This document shows, piece by piece, positions 26,825 to 35,592 of a DNA stretch of 64,000 bases. The stretch lies in assembly GCA_963770295.1 (NCBI GenBank), contig CAVYPA010000012.1, forward strand, positions 76,200-140,199. The letters are read 5' to 3'. The translations under genes and the position numbers were made by a program. The notes beneath the pieces were generated by a model. It saw only the letters and a list, made by a program, of their open reading frames with translations, was not told where the DNA came from and did no database searches. The number at the start of each line of letters is the position of its first letter. Positions within the stretch are counted from its first letter, which is position 1. The stretch is from AWTP1-13 sp963770295. Its GTDB lineage: Bacteria; Pseudomonadota; Alphaproteobacteria; Rhizobiales; Hyphomicrobiaceae.

Positions 26825-29325
26825 TCAGACTTTCTCGATTCTGACCGCACACTTCTTGAAATCGGTCTGCAGCGAGATCGGGTCGGTTGCGTCGAGCGTC
26901 ACCTTGTTGATGAGCTCGCTTTCGTCAAACCAGGGAACGAAGATGACGCCACGCGGCGGTCGGTTGCGCCCCTTGGTCTCGACCCGGGTGCGAATATAAC
27001 CTCGTCGCGACACCACTTTGATTTCTTCGCCGCGCCAGACTTGCAAGTCCTTGGCGTCGTCAGGGTGCATGTAGCAGAGCGCATTGGGCACAGCCCTGTA
27101 CAGTTCCGGAACGCGCCGCGTCATCGAACCGGAATGCCAATGCTCCAACACGCGTCCGGTCGTGAGCCAGAGCGGATACTCCTTATCGGGACTCTCCGGC
27201 GGAGGTTCGTAGGGAAGGGCAAAGATGCGCGCCTTGCCGTCAGCAAAGCCGTAGAATTCATAACCCTTGCCCGCCTTGACGTAGGGGTCGTAGCCCTCCC
27301 GGAAGCGCCAGCGCGTTTCCTGACCGTTGACGACCGGCCAGCGCAAGCCGCGTACGTGGTGATAGGTGTCGAAGGGCGCCAAATCGTGACCATGACCGCG
27401 GCCAAAGGCTGCGTATTCCTCAAACAGGCCCTTCTGCACATAAAAGCCAAAGTGGGTCGCTTCCGCATTCGCGTATCCCGCCTCGACGTCCTTGACGGGA
27501 AACTTGTCGACCAGACCATTCTTGAAGAGCACGTCGTAGAGGGACTTGCCGCGGTATTCCGGCTTCTTGTCGATCAGCTCTTGCGGCCAAACCTCGTCGA
27601 GCTTGAAGCGCTTTGAGAACTCGAGCAACTGCCACAGATCCGAACGCGCTTGCCCGGGCGGTTCGACGAGCTGGTGCCAGAAGTGCGTGCGCCGTTCGGC
27701 ATTGCCATAAGCTCCTTCCTTCTCCACCCACATCGCCGCGGGCAGGACGAGATCGGCACCGAGCGCGGTAACCGTCGGGTAGACCTCCGAGACGACCACG
27801 AAGGTTTCGGGGTTGCGGTAGCCCGGCAGGCCTTCCTGATCGATATTGGCGCCCGCCTGCAGGTTGTTGTTCACCTGCACCCAATAGGCATTGAGCTTGC
27901 CGTCCTTCAGCATCCGGTTCTGCTGGACGGCATCAAATCCCGGCTTGTCGGCGATGGTGCCCTCCGGCAGCTGCCAGATCTTTTCCGTCTTAGCGCGATG
28001 CTCGGGATTGGTGACGACCATGTCGGCGGGCAGGCGGTGGAAAAGGTGCCGACCTCGCGTGCGGTGCCGCACGCCGATGGTTGTCCGGTCAGCGAGAACG
28101 GGCTGTTGCCAGGTTCGGCAATCTTGCCGGTCAGCAAATGCAGATTGTAGACGAGATTGTTGGCCCACACCCCGCGCGTGTGTTGATTGAAGCCCATGGT
28201 CCACAAACTCATGACCTTGGTGTTTGGCTCGGCGTAGAGCTCGGCCACGGCTTCGATGCGATTGAGTGGTACGCCGGATTCATCGGCGGCTCGTTGCAGC
28301 GAGTAGGCCGAGACGAAGGCGGCAAACTGATCGAAGCTGATATCGCTCGCGGCGCCGGCATTGTCCTTGCCGGTCGCCTTCTGCTGCAGGGGGTGCTCGG
28401 GTCGCAGACCGTAGCCAATGTCGGTCTGGCCCTGCTTGAACACCGTATGCTTGGTGACGAACTCCTTGTTGACGCGATTGGTTGTGATGATGTGATTGGC
28501 GATGGCGTTGAGAATGATGAGGTCGGTTTGTGGCTTGAACACCAGGGGGATGTCGGCCAGCTCGAAGGAGCGGTGCTCGAAGGTGGACAATACGGCCACT
28601 TTGACGTGCGGGAAGGAGAGCCGCCGATCCGTGATGCGCGACCACAGGATCGGATGCATCTCCGCCATGTTCGAGCCCCATAGCACAAAGGCGTCGGCCG
28701 CCTCGAAATCGTCGTAGCAGCCCATCGGCTCGTCGATGCCGAAGGTGCGCAGGAAGCCGGCGGCAGCCGAAGCCATGCAATGGCGCGCGTTGGGGTCAAG
28801 GTTGTTGCTGCGGAAGCCGCCCTTGAAGAGCTTGGCAGCGGCGTAGCCTTCCCAAATCGTCCATTGCCCCGAGCCGAACATGCCGACGGCCGAGGGTCCG
28901 CCCTTTTTAAGGGCGGCGCGAAACTTTTCGGCCATGACCGTAAAGGCTTCATCCCAGGACACGGGCGTGAAGTCTCCAGTCTTGTCGAAGGCACCGTTCT
29001 TTTTGCGCAGCAGCGGCTGCGTCAGGCGATCCTCCCCGTACATAATTTTGGAAAGAAAATAGCCTTTGACGCAATTGAGCCCGCGGTTGACTTCCGCCTT
29101 GGCGTCGCCATGGGTCGCCACGACCCGCCCATCTTTGGTGGCCACCAGGACGCCGCAGCCCGTGCCGCAAAACCGACAGGGCGCCTTGTTCCAGGTCAGT
29201 TCGCTTTGGCTACGGTCGGTGACAAGTTGTGCGACAGACGAGGTCGGTAATCCTGCCGCCGCCGCGGCCGCAAGCGCGGCTTGCGTTTTCAAGAGTTGAC
29301 GACGGTTCATCCCGCGGTCGGTCAT
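26825..29325 (-). pseudogene. napA: Periplasmic nitrate reductase catalytic subunit NapA, split by a one-base deletion
   Basis: Together the two frames give a full-length NapA of about 830 residues. The N-terminal frame has a Tat leader (NRRQLLKTQAALAAA), the [4Fe-4S] site CRFCGTGC plus a later Cys in GLNCVKGY, and the molybdenum-ligand Cys in ARHCMAS. It runs normally to CGTAREVGTF. The next residues should be HRLPADMVVTN, which are present one frame over. One C is missing from a short C-run (28038-28041), and the second frame continues unbroken to the C-terminus (FKKCAVRIEKV). All other residues look conserved and no further lesion is seen, so this is either a very recent inactivation or a sequencing error. 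NapA binds bis-MGD and reduces nitrate to nitrite. An alternative start is Met 29310. Confidence 0.92.
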
Positions 29326-29333
29326 GAGCGGCC

Positions 29334-29660
29334 TCAAGCAACGCCAGGGTCTGTATCGGTGGCTTGGAAGACCATGGCCGCAGCGACGACGTGGGGCAGT
29401 CCGGCAATGCGGTTGACCTTGGCACCGATCGCCCCCTGGCTTTCCTCTTCGATCACCACAATCAGCTTGCCCTTCGGATCTTGGGCATGGATCTCGCAAT
29501 TGCCGAGGTCGAGGATGGCCGCAGCGACGGCAGCCAAGTGCTGGGGTCGCGTGCTGACGAGGAGGCTGACGATTTCGACCTGGCGTCTGCCGTTGTCCTC
29601 TCCGGTCGGCCGGCCAGGCCTGCTGTCGTGAGGAAGCAGGGCACGGCGGGTTATGGGCAT
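29334..29660 (-). CDS. napD: NapA signal-peptide-binding chaperone NapD
   Basis: A 108-residue protein of ferredoxin-like fold. The VEIVSLLVSTRPQHLAAVAAAI opening, NCEIHAQDPKGKLIVVIEEE and LPHVVAAAMVFQ match NapD. It binds the NapA twin-arginine leader until cofactor insertion is complete. The N-terminal 27 residues before the fold are longer than usual, so a later start is possible. It lies eight bases upstream of napA and 54 bases downstream of napE. Confidence 0.92.
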   Translation of the reverse strand: MPITRRALLPHDSRPGRPTGEDNGRRQVEIVSLLVSTRPQHLAAVAAAILDLGNCEIHAQDPKGKLIVVIEEESQGAIGAKVNRIAGLPHVVAAAMVFQATDTDPGVA

Positions 29661-29714
29661 GTCGAGCCTCGCATGTCGCGCCTCACTGACCTCGTTGGGG
29701 GCCTCATTGGGGGC

Positions 29715-29921
29715 TCATTGGGGGACGATACCCGGTGGGCGCGGTGCCTTTGGCGGCGGACCTGGCGGCCCGCTGATCATTTGATAGAGCCAGATGCCAA
29801 GGCCGTATCCCCCGACCGTCGCAATCGCCAGGACGGGCGCCAGAACCAAGGTCAAGACCACAAACACGGTCAGTTCCTGTTTGCGTCGAGAGGGGGGGGC
29901 CGAGGTCAGGGAAAGCTTCAT
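29715..29921 (-). CDS. napE: Small membrane protein NapE
   Basis: A 68-residue protein with one transmembrane helix (TVFVVLTLVLAPVLAIATVGGYGLGIWLY within residues 15-43) after a basic RRKQE segment, and a Pro/Gly-rich tail beginning ISGPPGPP. Size, helix and the terminal GPPGP motif match NapE of Bradyrhizobium and Paracoccus. Its function is unproven. It is the first gene of the napEDABC operon. The Met at 29921 is preferred; a start at 29960 is possible. Confidence 0.88.
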   Translation of the reverse strand: MKLSLTSAPPSRRKQELTVFVVLTLVLAPVLAIATVGGYGLGIWLYQMISGPPGPPPKAPRPPGIVPQ

Positions 29922-30086
29922 CCCGCGGATTCCGTTTTGCCTGGGCCCCAAGCGCGCCATAGCTTCGCGTCAATGGCCTGACGTGCGCGCACCTGCGCCG
30001 CCTTGCCCGGGCGCAAAACCTCGAAAACAGAAATCTCTGCAACGCCCAGGTGAAAAGGAATTGGGTGTAACCCGGAAAATCCGAAG

Positions 30087-30129
30087 GCCCGCGCGCGCCG
30101 GCCGTCGCCTCCGCGCGCGGGCTTTTTTT
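30087..30129 (+). terminator. Strong orphan intrinsic terminator
   Basis: Eleven-base arms, GCCCGCGCGCG (30087-30097) and its exact complement (30112-30122), close a 14-base loop and are followed by seven T. It works only for plus-strand transcripts, since there is no U-run on the other strand. No plus-strand gene ends here: all genes to the left for 4 kb are minus-strand nap genes. A short unannotated RNA, or antisense transcription across napE, probably ends here. Confidence 0.85.
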
Positions 30130-30457
30130 GCCAACGCGCGACCGGCCGATGCCTGGAGCCGCCGTTCGGCAGCCCCGTCTTGTGCATTGCAACCAAGCCA
30201 CGCCATTTGCCCGGCAGCCCGAATGATTGGCACGGGCCGAAAAGCTTGGCGCGGCTTAAACTCTGGGCGTGTCAAACCCGGCGCCAAAACCTCGGCGCCC
30301 CGGGAGTTGGTTAAGATTGGGTCCGGCAACATCGTGTATCCCAGCAAAAAAGCGAACACCAGGCCGTGTCGCCCGCCTCCCCTGTCGATGACCCCAGCCT
30401 GCCTACGAAGCGCGATAAAGGTTGGTGGACGTTTTGCAGGTTTGCCCCTGTCGCGGT

Positions 30458-30471
30458 TTGATCGAAATCAA
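30458..30471 (+). promoter_or_regulatory. Perfect FNR/Anr/FixK-type binding site
   Basis: The sequence TTGATCGAAATCAA fits the consensus TTGAT-N4-ATCAA exactly. It lies 132 bases before the GYD gene start, which suits an oxygen-regulated promoter for that gene with a leader near 100 bases. It is about 540 bases upstream of napE, rather far for a classical position at -41.5, but action on nap is not excluded. Confidence 0.8.
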
Positions 30472-30602
30472 ATTCACCACGGCTAGGCTTGCGCCGCGCG
30501 GGCCCAAAGGTTGTTACCTCTATTGCAAAGAGTTGATCTGACCGACGGGAAGGGTGGGCCTACTGTTGCCGCTGAGGAGGCGTTTTTCGTTAGGAGGTAC
30601 CC

Positions 30603-30938
30603 ATGCCCATTTATATATCGCGCGGGAAGTTTACGACCGACGCCGTGAAGGGCATGCTCGCCAAGCCCGAGAATTGCGAGGAACAGGTCGCCAACTTGTT
30701 CAAGAGTGTCGGTGGCAAGCTGTTGGGTTGGTATTTGACCTTCGGCCGCCATGATTGGTTGGTGATCGGCGAGTTCCCAGATGAAAAGACGGCGGCCTCT
30801 GCGATCCTCGCCGCCGCCGCCGGTGGCAGCCTGTCCGACATTGAGACGACGGTGGCCATGACCGCCAAGGACGCGGCCGCGACGTTTGAAGCGGCCGGGA
30901 AGGTGGCGAAGGGCTTCCGCAGCGCGGGACGCGGCTAG
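30603..30938 (+). CDS. GYD-domain protein
   Basis: A 111-residue protein that is almost entirely a GYD domain (PF08734, ferredoxin-like dimer). It opens MPIYISRGKFTTDAVKGML and has the VGGKLLGWYLTFGRHDWLVIGEFPD core followed by a Gly/Ser-rich loop and ETTVAMTAKDA. Function of the family is unknown, and members often sit beside redox or stress genes. GGAGGTACCC precedes the ATG. The FNR-type site upstream suggests low-oxygen induction. Confidence 0.88.
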   Translation: MPIYISRGKFTTDAVKGMLAKPENCEEQVANLFKSVGGKLLGWYLTFGRHDWLVIGEFPDEKTAASAILAAAAGGSLSDIETTVAMTAKDAAATFEAAGKVAKGFRSAGRG

Positions 30939-31114
30939 CGGGAAGGACCGGCGCGGGGGTGGCCCCGTTGATCGAGTGGCCGCCGTCGCGCCGACTGGGG
31001 TCAAGAGGATTGCGCGCCTGTTGCGATCGGCGTTGCCAGGGATCGGCCCCAGGCGAACGGAATGACAGCTGTGGGAAGCGGCTGCCCTGACGCGCAGCCA
31101 AGTCGTGTGGTCCG

Positions 31115-31858
31115 ATGATCTTGCCTCAAACCAGGCCGCTCCGGTTTGTTGCGGGAATGCAGTTGCTAACGGTGGCCGTCGGGCTGATCGCCGCCGCGAT
31201 GGCCTTGCGCGTGCTGGCGGCCATCGGTTGGCGCGGTGTGCTGACGGCGTTGTCGTGTTATGGTCTCGTCGCGGCCTTTGTGGTCTTTGACCTGGACCGC
31301 CATGCCCCCCACCAGCGCTTCGGCGCGGCCAATTCGGTGACGTTGGCGCGCGCGGCTTTGACCGCCTTGCTGTGGGGGGTTGTGGGCGAGACCATGCTGG
31401 GCGCGCGCGATCTCGACCAAAGCTTGCGCTGGTTGCTGGCCGTTGCCGCGACGGGGGCTCTTGTGCTTGACGGGGTCGACGGCTGGATTGCGCGCCGGAA
31501 CGGCATGACCAGTCGGTTCGGGGCCGATTTCGATCTGGAAGTCGATTGCCTTTTTATGCTGGGGCTCGCCTTGCTGGTCTATCGCACGGGGCAAGTGGGT
31601 GTCTGGGTCCTAAGCAACGGGCTAATGCGCTATCTTTTTGTCGCGGCCGGCTGGCTTCAACCGACGCTGGCGGCGCCCCTCAAGCCCCTGCGGCGGCGAA
31701 AAGTCATCTGTGCCGTCCAGGGCGCGGTATTGATTGCAATCTTGGCGCCGATCTTTCCCCCCGAGACGGCGCCGCCGCTCTGCCTCGCCGGCCTTGCCCT
31801 CCTGACCTATTCCTTCGGTGCCGATATTCTAGCGCTGGCCAGGGCAAAGAGGCGGTGA
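31115..31858 (+). CDS. CDP-alcohol phosphatidyltransferase-family membrane protein
   Basis: A 247-residue protein with six to eight hydrophobic segments. The full catalytic signature is present: D-G-V-D-G-W-x-A-R, then eight residues, then G-x3-D-x3-D (residues about 120-145), binding the CDP-diacylglycerol phosphate through two metal ions. Enzymes of this family make phosphatidylcholine, phosphatidylglycerol or phosphatidylinositol-type lipids; the alcohol acceptor is unclear. An NSVTLARAALT helix just before is typical. It lies between the GYD and PPOX genes on the same strand. Confidence 0.88.
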   Translation: MILPQTRPLRFVAGMQLLTVAVGLIAAAMALRVLAAIGWRGVLTALSCYGLVAAFVVFDLDRHAPHQRFGAANSVTLARAALTALLWGVVGETMLGARDLDQSLRWLLAVAATGALVLDGVDGWIARRNGMTSRFGADFDLEVDCLFMLGLALLVYRTGQVGVWVLSNGLMRYLFVAAGWLQPTLAAPLKPLRRRKVICAVQGAVLIAILAPIFPPETAPPLCLAGLALLTYSFGADILALARAKRR

Positions 31859-31952
31859 CGGCGTCTGTCTCGAAATCGCGTACGGGGGGCTTGGGCCAGG
31901 CACGCGGCGTCCTTTCGATTTGGTCGTCAGCGGAGCGGGCAGCGAGGTCCCT

Positions 31953-32396
31953 ATGCTTTCGGATCGCGAAGCTTTATTCCTGGCCGACCGCCGGGTCGCC
32001 CATTTGGCAACGGCCGACCGGGCCGCCATTCCGCATGTGGTACCGGTCTGTTTTGTCGTCTTGGCACCCACGCTTTACGTAACAATTGACGAGAAGCCAA
32101 AGCGTCGACCCGCGCGCCTCCTCAAGCGCTTGCGGAATATCTCTGAGAACCCGATGGTCACCGTCGTGGTCGACCGCTATGAGGAGGATTGGGCGCGGCT
32201 CGGCTGGGTGATGCTGCACGGCCACGCCGACATCCTGGCGCACGGCATCGAGCACGATGAGGCCCAGAGCCTGCTGCGCGGACGATACCCACAACTTGCG
32301 GCCATGCAGATCGCCGAGCAGCCGGTCATCGCCCTTCGTATCACGCGGGTCACGAGTTGGGGTGACCTTTCGGTTGCGCGACCACCCCCGTCCTAG
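31953..32396 (+). CDS. PPOX-class flavin/F420-dependent oxidoreductase (Rv0121-like)
   Basis: A 147-residue split-barrel flavin-binding protein. RRVAHLATADRAAIPHVVPVCFVV, the IDEKPKRRPARLLKRLRNI segment and NPMVTVVVDRYEEDWARLGWV match the Rv0121 branch of the pyridoxamine-phosphate-oxidase-like family, which in actinobacteria uses F420. In an alphaproteobacterium FMN, FAD or F420 are all possible. The Met at 31953 begins the fold. The gene is complete. Confidence 0.88.
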   Translation: MLSDREALFLADRRVAHLATADRAAIPHVVPVCFVVLAPTLYVTIDEKPKRRPARLLKRLRNISENPMVTVVVDRYEEDWARLGWVMLHGHADILAHGIEHDEAQSLLRGRYPQLAAMQIAEQPVIALRITRVTSWGDLSVARPPPS

Positions 32397-32445
32397 GCGA
32401 TCGGCCCCAAGGAGAGCCGTCGCGATTAAAGCCCGAACATGTCCC

Positions 32446-32481
32446 CGTACTCAGGACCCGTACTCAGGACCCCTATTCAGG
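32446..32481 (+). repeat. Short tandem repeat in the yidB leader
   Basis: A 13-base unit CCGTACTCAGGAC occurs twice in tandem and a third degenerate copy (CCCTATTCAGG) follows. It lies about 100 bases upstream of the YidB-family gene. It may be a binding-site array or simple slippage. Confidence 0.6.
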
Positions 32482-32577
32482 GTTTGTGCCGATTTAGTTT
32501 GTCGCGCCCGCGCGCACAATCGATCCTGCAGCACGCATCGGTGGCTGCGCGGTGCATCGTTTCCTAAGGAGCTCAAA

Positions 32578-33048
32578 ATGGGATTGCTCGATGACGTAAT
32601 CGGTGCGGCGCTGGGAGCCAAACCAACGCAGAGTCAGACCGCTCAGGGCCAACCGGCACAAGACCAATTCTCGCAAATTGCCGCGGCCTTGACGGCACTG
32701 TTGGCGTCTCGAAGGGGTGCCGCATCCGCCGCTCAAGCGGAGCCATCCGCGCCGCAGGCCTCATCGGGGGGGCTCGACGTACTCATCAATCAGTTCAAGC
32801 AAAACGGCCTCGGGGACGTGATCAACTCCTGGATCGGCACCGGCCAGAACCAGGCGGTCTCGCCCAACCAGCTGCGCCAGGCGCTCGGGCAAAAAACCAT
32901 CAACGATCTTTCGCGCCAGTCGGGTGCCCCGCAGGACGATTTGCTTTCGCAACTCTCCAGGTACCTACCGGCCGTGATCGACAGGTTGACGCCGAACGGG
33001 CAACTTCCCGATCAGACGGATCTGCGCTCGGGGTCTCGAAACACCTGA
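32578..33048 (+). CDS. YidB-family protein (DUF937)
   Basis: A 156-residue protein starting MGLLDDVIGAALG. A Gln/Ala/Ser-rich linker leads to the conserved block GGLDVLINQFKQNGLGDVINSWIGTGQNQ, then VSPNQLRQALGQKTINDLSRQSG and LLSQLSRYLPAVIDRLTPNGQLP, all hallmarks of YidB. Function is unknown. AAGGAG precedes the start. A stem-loop directly follows the stop. Confidence 0.92.
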   Translation: MGLLDDVIGAALGAKPTQSQTAQGQPAQDQFSQIAAALTALLASRRGAASAAQAEPSAPQASSGGLDVLINQFKQNGLGDVINSWIGTGQNQAVSPNQLRQALGQKTINDLSRQSGAPQDDLLSQLSRYLPAVIDRLTPNGQLPDQTDLRSGSRNT

Positions 33049-33062
33049 CCGAACGCCACGGT

Positions 33063-33084
33063 CGCGGCCCGGCGGCGGGCCGCG
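33063..33084 (+). terminator. Stem-loop after the yidB-like gene
   Basis: Nine-base arms CGCGGCCCG and CGGGCCGCG with a four-base loop lie 15 bases past the stop. The following bases (CCCCTTTGAGG) are only slightly T-rich, so termination strength is uncertain. Confidence 0.45.
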
Positions 33085-33858
33085 CCCCTTTGAGGACAAG
33101 CCGCATCCCTGGTCGGCCGCCGGCTCACGCCTTTTCAAAAAAAACCATTGCCGCGGCGTTGGCCGTCGTTGCGGCTTTAGGTCTCCTCGCCCAGCGCGCC
33201 GTCGCAAGCATGGGACGACCGGCGCTATGGCGCTCATCACAGCGTGGCCGAGTCGGCCCTATTTGATCCCGGTCGATGTTGCCAATGCGAGGATTTTTGG
33301 AGCAATTCCGTCAATCTCAATTCCGTGATCGAACGTTTGCGCGGGCAAGCGCCGCCGCAGGGTGGCGGGCGATGAAGGGGGTTGCGGTTGGGTTGCCAGG
33401 CAACGGCCCTATGCCGGCGTCGAGGCCAGCGCTTGCGGCGGGAGCGCGTGAGGCTTTGCTCTGACGCCACAAAGCAAACCTGCCGGCGGCGGCCGTCTCC
33501 CGCGCGCCCGGTAGCGCGAGCGAGCGCGGACGCCGTCCCGCGGCGCGCACCTGCGGGGCACGTCTTGTGGGGACTGAGACATCGCGCCGACGCGGGGAGG
33601 GCAGGCAGACTGTGACCGCGCCTGGTTAAGCCCGCAAGCCCTCTTTTCATCCGTCGTCGGGACGTGCACGGGCGAGCGGGGTGCGAAGCGCGGGGGAGGA
33701 GCTAACTAAATCCGCGCCCTGGTCGGGAGCGCGCGTTGGGCCGTGCCGTAGAACTGTTTACCAAATGCCAAGCAAAATCGGGAGTTCTGTCACTGAAACG
33801 TTACCCTGGGACGATATTAAATGCCTGACGGGTGGGCCTTGCCGGAAGGACCACAATA
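33085..33858. other. Gene-poor interval of about 0.8 kb
   Basis: No frame resembles a protein family and codon character is erratic on both strands. No repeat or RNA structure was recognised. Confidence 0.35.
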
Positions 33859-34098
33859 ATGCCGAGCCTACTGACGAAGGGGACCCAGGTTTGGGAAAAG
33901 GCGTCCGCGCCCACCTTGCCATGGCGCGTGGTAGGGCAAGGGCGGCATGGCGTCATCTGTCGACGGTCTGAGGGCAGCAACGTTATGACTCGCTGCTTTA
34001 AGCCGGAGGAACTACAAAGGGCTGACGAACCGGCACTGGAATTGATGCGCAACGGTTTTACCGAGGGCGGACAAATCAAGCAGCCCTGCGGGGGCTAG
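33859..34098 (+). CDS. Doubtful small protein
   Basis: A 79-residue frame starting MPSLLTKGTQVWEKASAP, with GGAAGGA about eight bases upstream of the ATG. The translation has mixed composition (VVGQGRHGVICRRSEG, then PEELQRADEPALELMRNGF) that could fold, but I recognise no family and an antisense frame overlaps it completely. Confidence 0.25.
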   Translation: MPSLLTKGTQVWEKASAPTLPWRVVGQGRHGVICRRSEGSNVMTRCFKPEELQRADEPALELMRNGFTEGGQIKQPCGG

Positions 34099-34131
34099 CC
34101 GCCGGTGCAGGGCGAGCCGGGCGCACTCGGC

Positions 34132-34371
34132 TCACCTTTTGAACAGGTAGTAGCCCTGCTGTCGCAGGTGGTGCCTAACGTCTTCAAAGTTTTCGATATC
34201 TCGATCTGCCAGCGCTGCAACGAAACTCCACCTTGTGCGTGTCGTTCGCTGAGGAATGTTTCGGCCCGTCACATCGGTTGAATAGGCAAAGGTATTGGCG
34301 CCGCTTCCATCGCGGAAAAGATAAACAAACACGTGCGTGCCCCCCCGATTTAACCGGGAAAGGGAATGCAT
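34132..34371 (-). CDS. Hypothetical protein, about 79 residues
   Basis: A frame that reads HVFVYLFRDGSGANTFAYSTDVTGRNIP, then TRWSFVAALADRDIENFEDVRHHLRQQGYYLF. The mix of beta-forming and helical stretches and the balanced composition look like a real small protein of alphaproteobacterial type, but I cannot name it. The Met at 34371 is only one option; the frame is open upstream to 34503, and a TTG in between could serve. It is about 190 bases upstream of nothing on its own strand and lies right of the HSL-type hydrolase's 3' end. Confidence 0.45.
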   Translation of the reverse strand: MHSLSRLNRGGTHVFVYLFRDGSGANTFAYSTDVTGRNIPQRTTRTRWSFVAALADRDIENFEDVRHHLRQQGYYLFKR

Positions 34372-34559
34372 AAGACCGACTGTGGTTCCGCGCAAAACAA
34401 TAAATCCGTCTACTGTCGCAATTCTATCACGCCCGATGCCGCCGGCTCGAGGCCCGGCCCGCGCCATGCCACGCCAACGGGCGGCGCCGTTGCGTGTTTG
34501 CATTGACCCGGCGCATTGCGTTCAACCCCGTCGCCGGCAAGCCCCGGCGCGCGTCTTCG

Positions 34560-35523
34560 TCAGGATCGACCGACGAGCATCTGCTTGAATTGGGCCGAGG
34601 CACGCCGTCGGGCCGCCTCCGCTGCCGGCGAGGCGCCGCCCATGCCGAAGTAACCATGGATCATGCCGGGCTCGCGAAAGTAGTCGACGCGAATGCCGGC
34701 GCGCTCGAGATGCCTGGCGTAGGCCTCGCCCTCATCGCGCAAGGGGTCGAGTTCGGCCGTGCATATCACCGCCGGCGGCAGCCCCGCGAAATTACCGGCG
34801 CGCGCCGGTGACGCGCGCGGATCGAGGCCGGCGTCCGGATCGGCAAGGTAGGTGCGCGCAAAAAAGCGCATGGCCTCGAGGGTTAGAAAATAGCCTTCGG
34901 CGTTTTCTGTGCGTGACGGGTAGTTGGCGTTCTCGGCCTCCGCGCCATAGCAGCCGACAAGGTCGGTTGCGGGGTAAATCAAGAGCTGGGCCGCGAGCGG
35001 GTGTCCCAGGTCCCGGCACGCCAGGGCCACGGCCGCCGCCAAATTTCCCCCGGCGCTGTCGCCCCCAACGCCCAGCCGGGCGGCGTCACCGCCCAGCGTG
35101 GCGATGTTGCTCGCGGCCCACCGCGTCGCGGCGTAGCAGTCGTCAAAAGCGCAGGGAAAGGCTGCTTCCGGCGGGCGTCGATAGTCGACGCTGACCACAA
35201 CCGCTTCGAGCTCGATGGTGAGCGTGCGGGCAAGGCGATCGTGCGTGTAAAGGTCGCCGGCGACCCACCCGCCGCCATGAAAATACATCAGCGTCCCCGT
35301 CGGCCATCGCGTTGGGCGGTAGAGGCGAGCGGCGAGCGCGCCCCCGGCTATGGGAATTTGCGCGTCGGCGACGGCGGCCGGCTGCGGCAAAGGCACATCC
35401 TTGCGAGAACTCCGCCAACGCCACCAGGTCCTGGCGGGCCCGGGATGGCGTGAGGCTTGCCGCATCCTTGAGCGGCAGGAGCGCAAGGATCCTTGCAAGA
35501 TCGGGGTCGAGCCGGCTTCCCAT
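34560..35523 (-). pseudogene. HSL-family alpha/beta hydrolase (esterase), split by a one-base insertion
   Basis: The N-terminal frame starts MGSRLDPDLARILALLPLKD at 35523, after a GAGGAG site. It runs to LVALAE and must shift frame near 35407, where GAGTTCTCG carries one T too many, to continue as SRKDVPLPQP and beyond. The rest is a complete hormone-sensitive-lipase-type esterase: oxyanion motif HGGGW, nucleophile GDSAGG, Asp in ELDPLRDEGE and His in MIHGYFGM. It could hydrolyse short acyl esters. It is the last gene of the cluster-2 operon, 69 bases after livF. Only one lesion is present, so a sequencing error is plausible. Confidence 0.88.
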
Positions 35524-35592
35524 CACCCTCGTCTCCTCACGCGTTGAGCCGTCACCACCTGGCGCTGGAGGCGAAAGCAATGGTGGCGCTCC

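Larger units (their letters stand above)
29922..30602. other. Regulatory region between nap and the GYD gene
   Basis: This 680-base stretch has no credible protein gene. It holds an intrinsic terminator pointing rightward (30087-30129) and a perfect FNR-type palindrome (30458-30471), listed separately. The nap promoter should lie near its left part. The bases just before the terminator do not match a riboswitch family I could confirm. Confidence 0.6.

Noticed and set aside
30050..30100. Possible cobalamin-type riboswitch before the orphan terminator
   Set aside because: A few bases (AAAAGGAATTGGGTG) recall part of the cobalamin element, but the conserved B12-box core is absent and no cobalamin gene follows.
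29970..30359. Minus-strand frame upstream of napE
   Set aside because: Low-complexity Arg/Ala/Gly translation that crosses the terminator stem; no ribosome binding site or family similarity.
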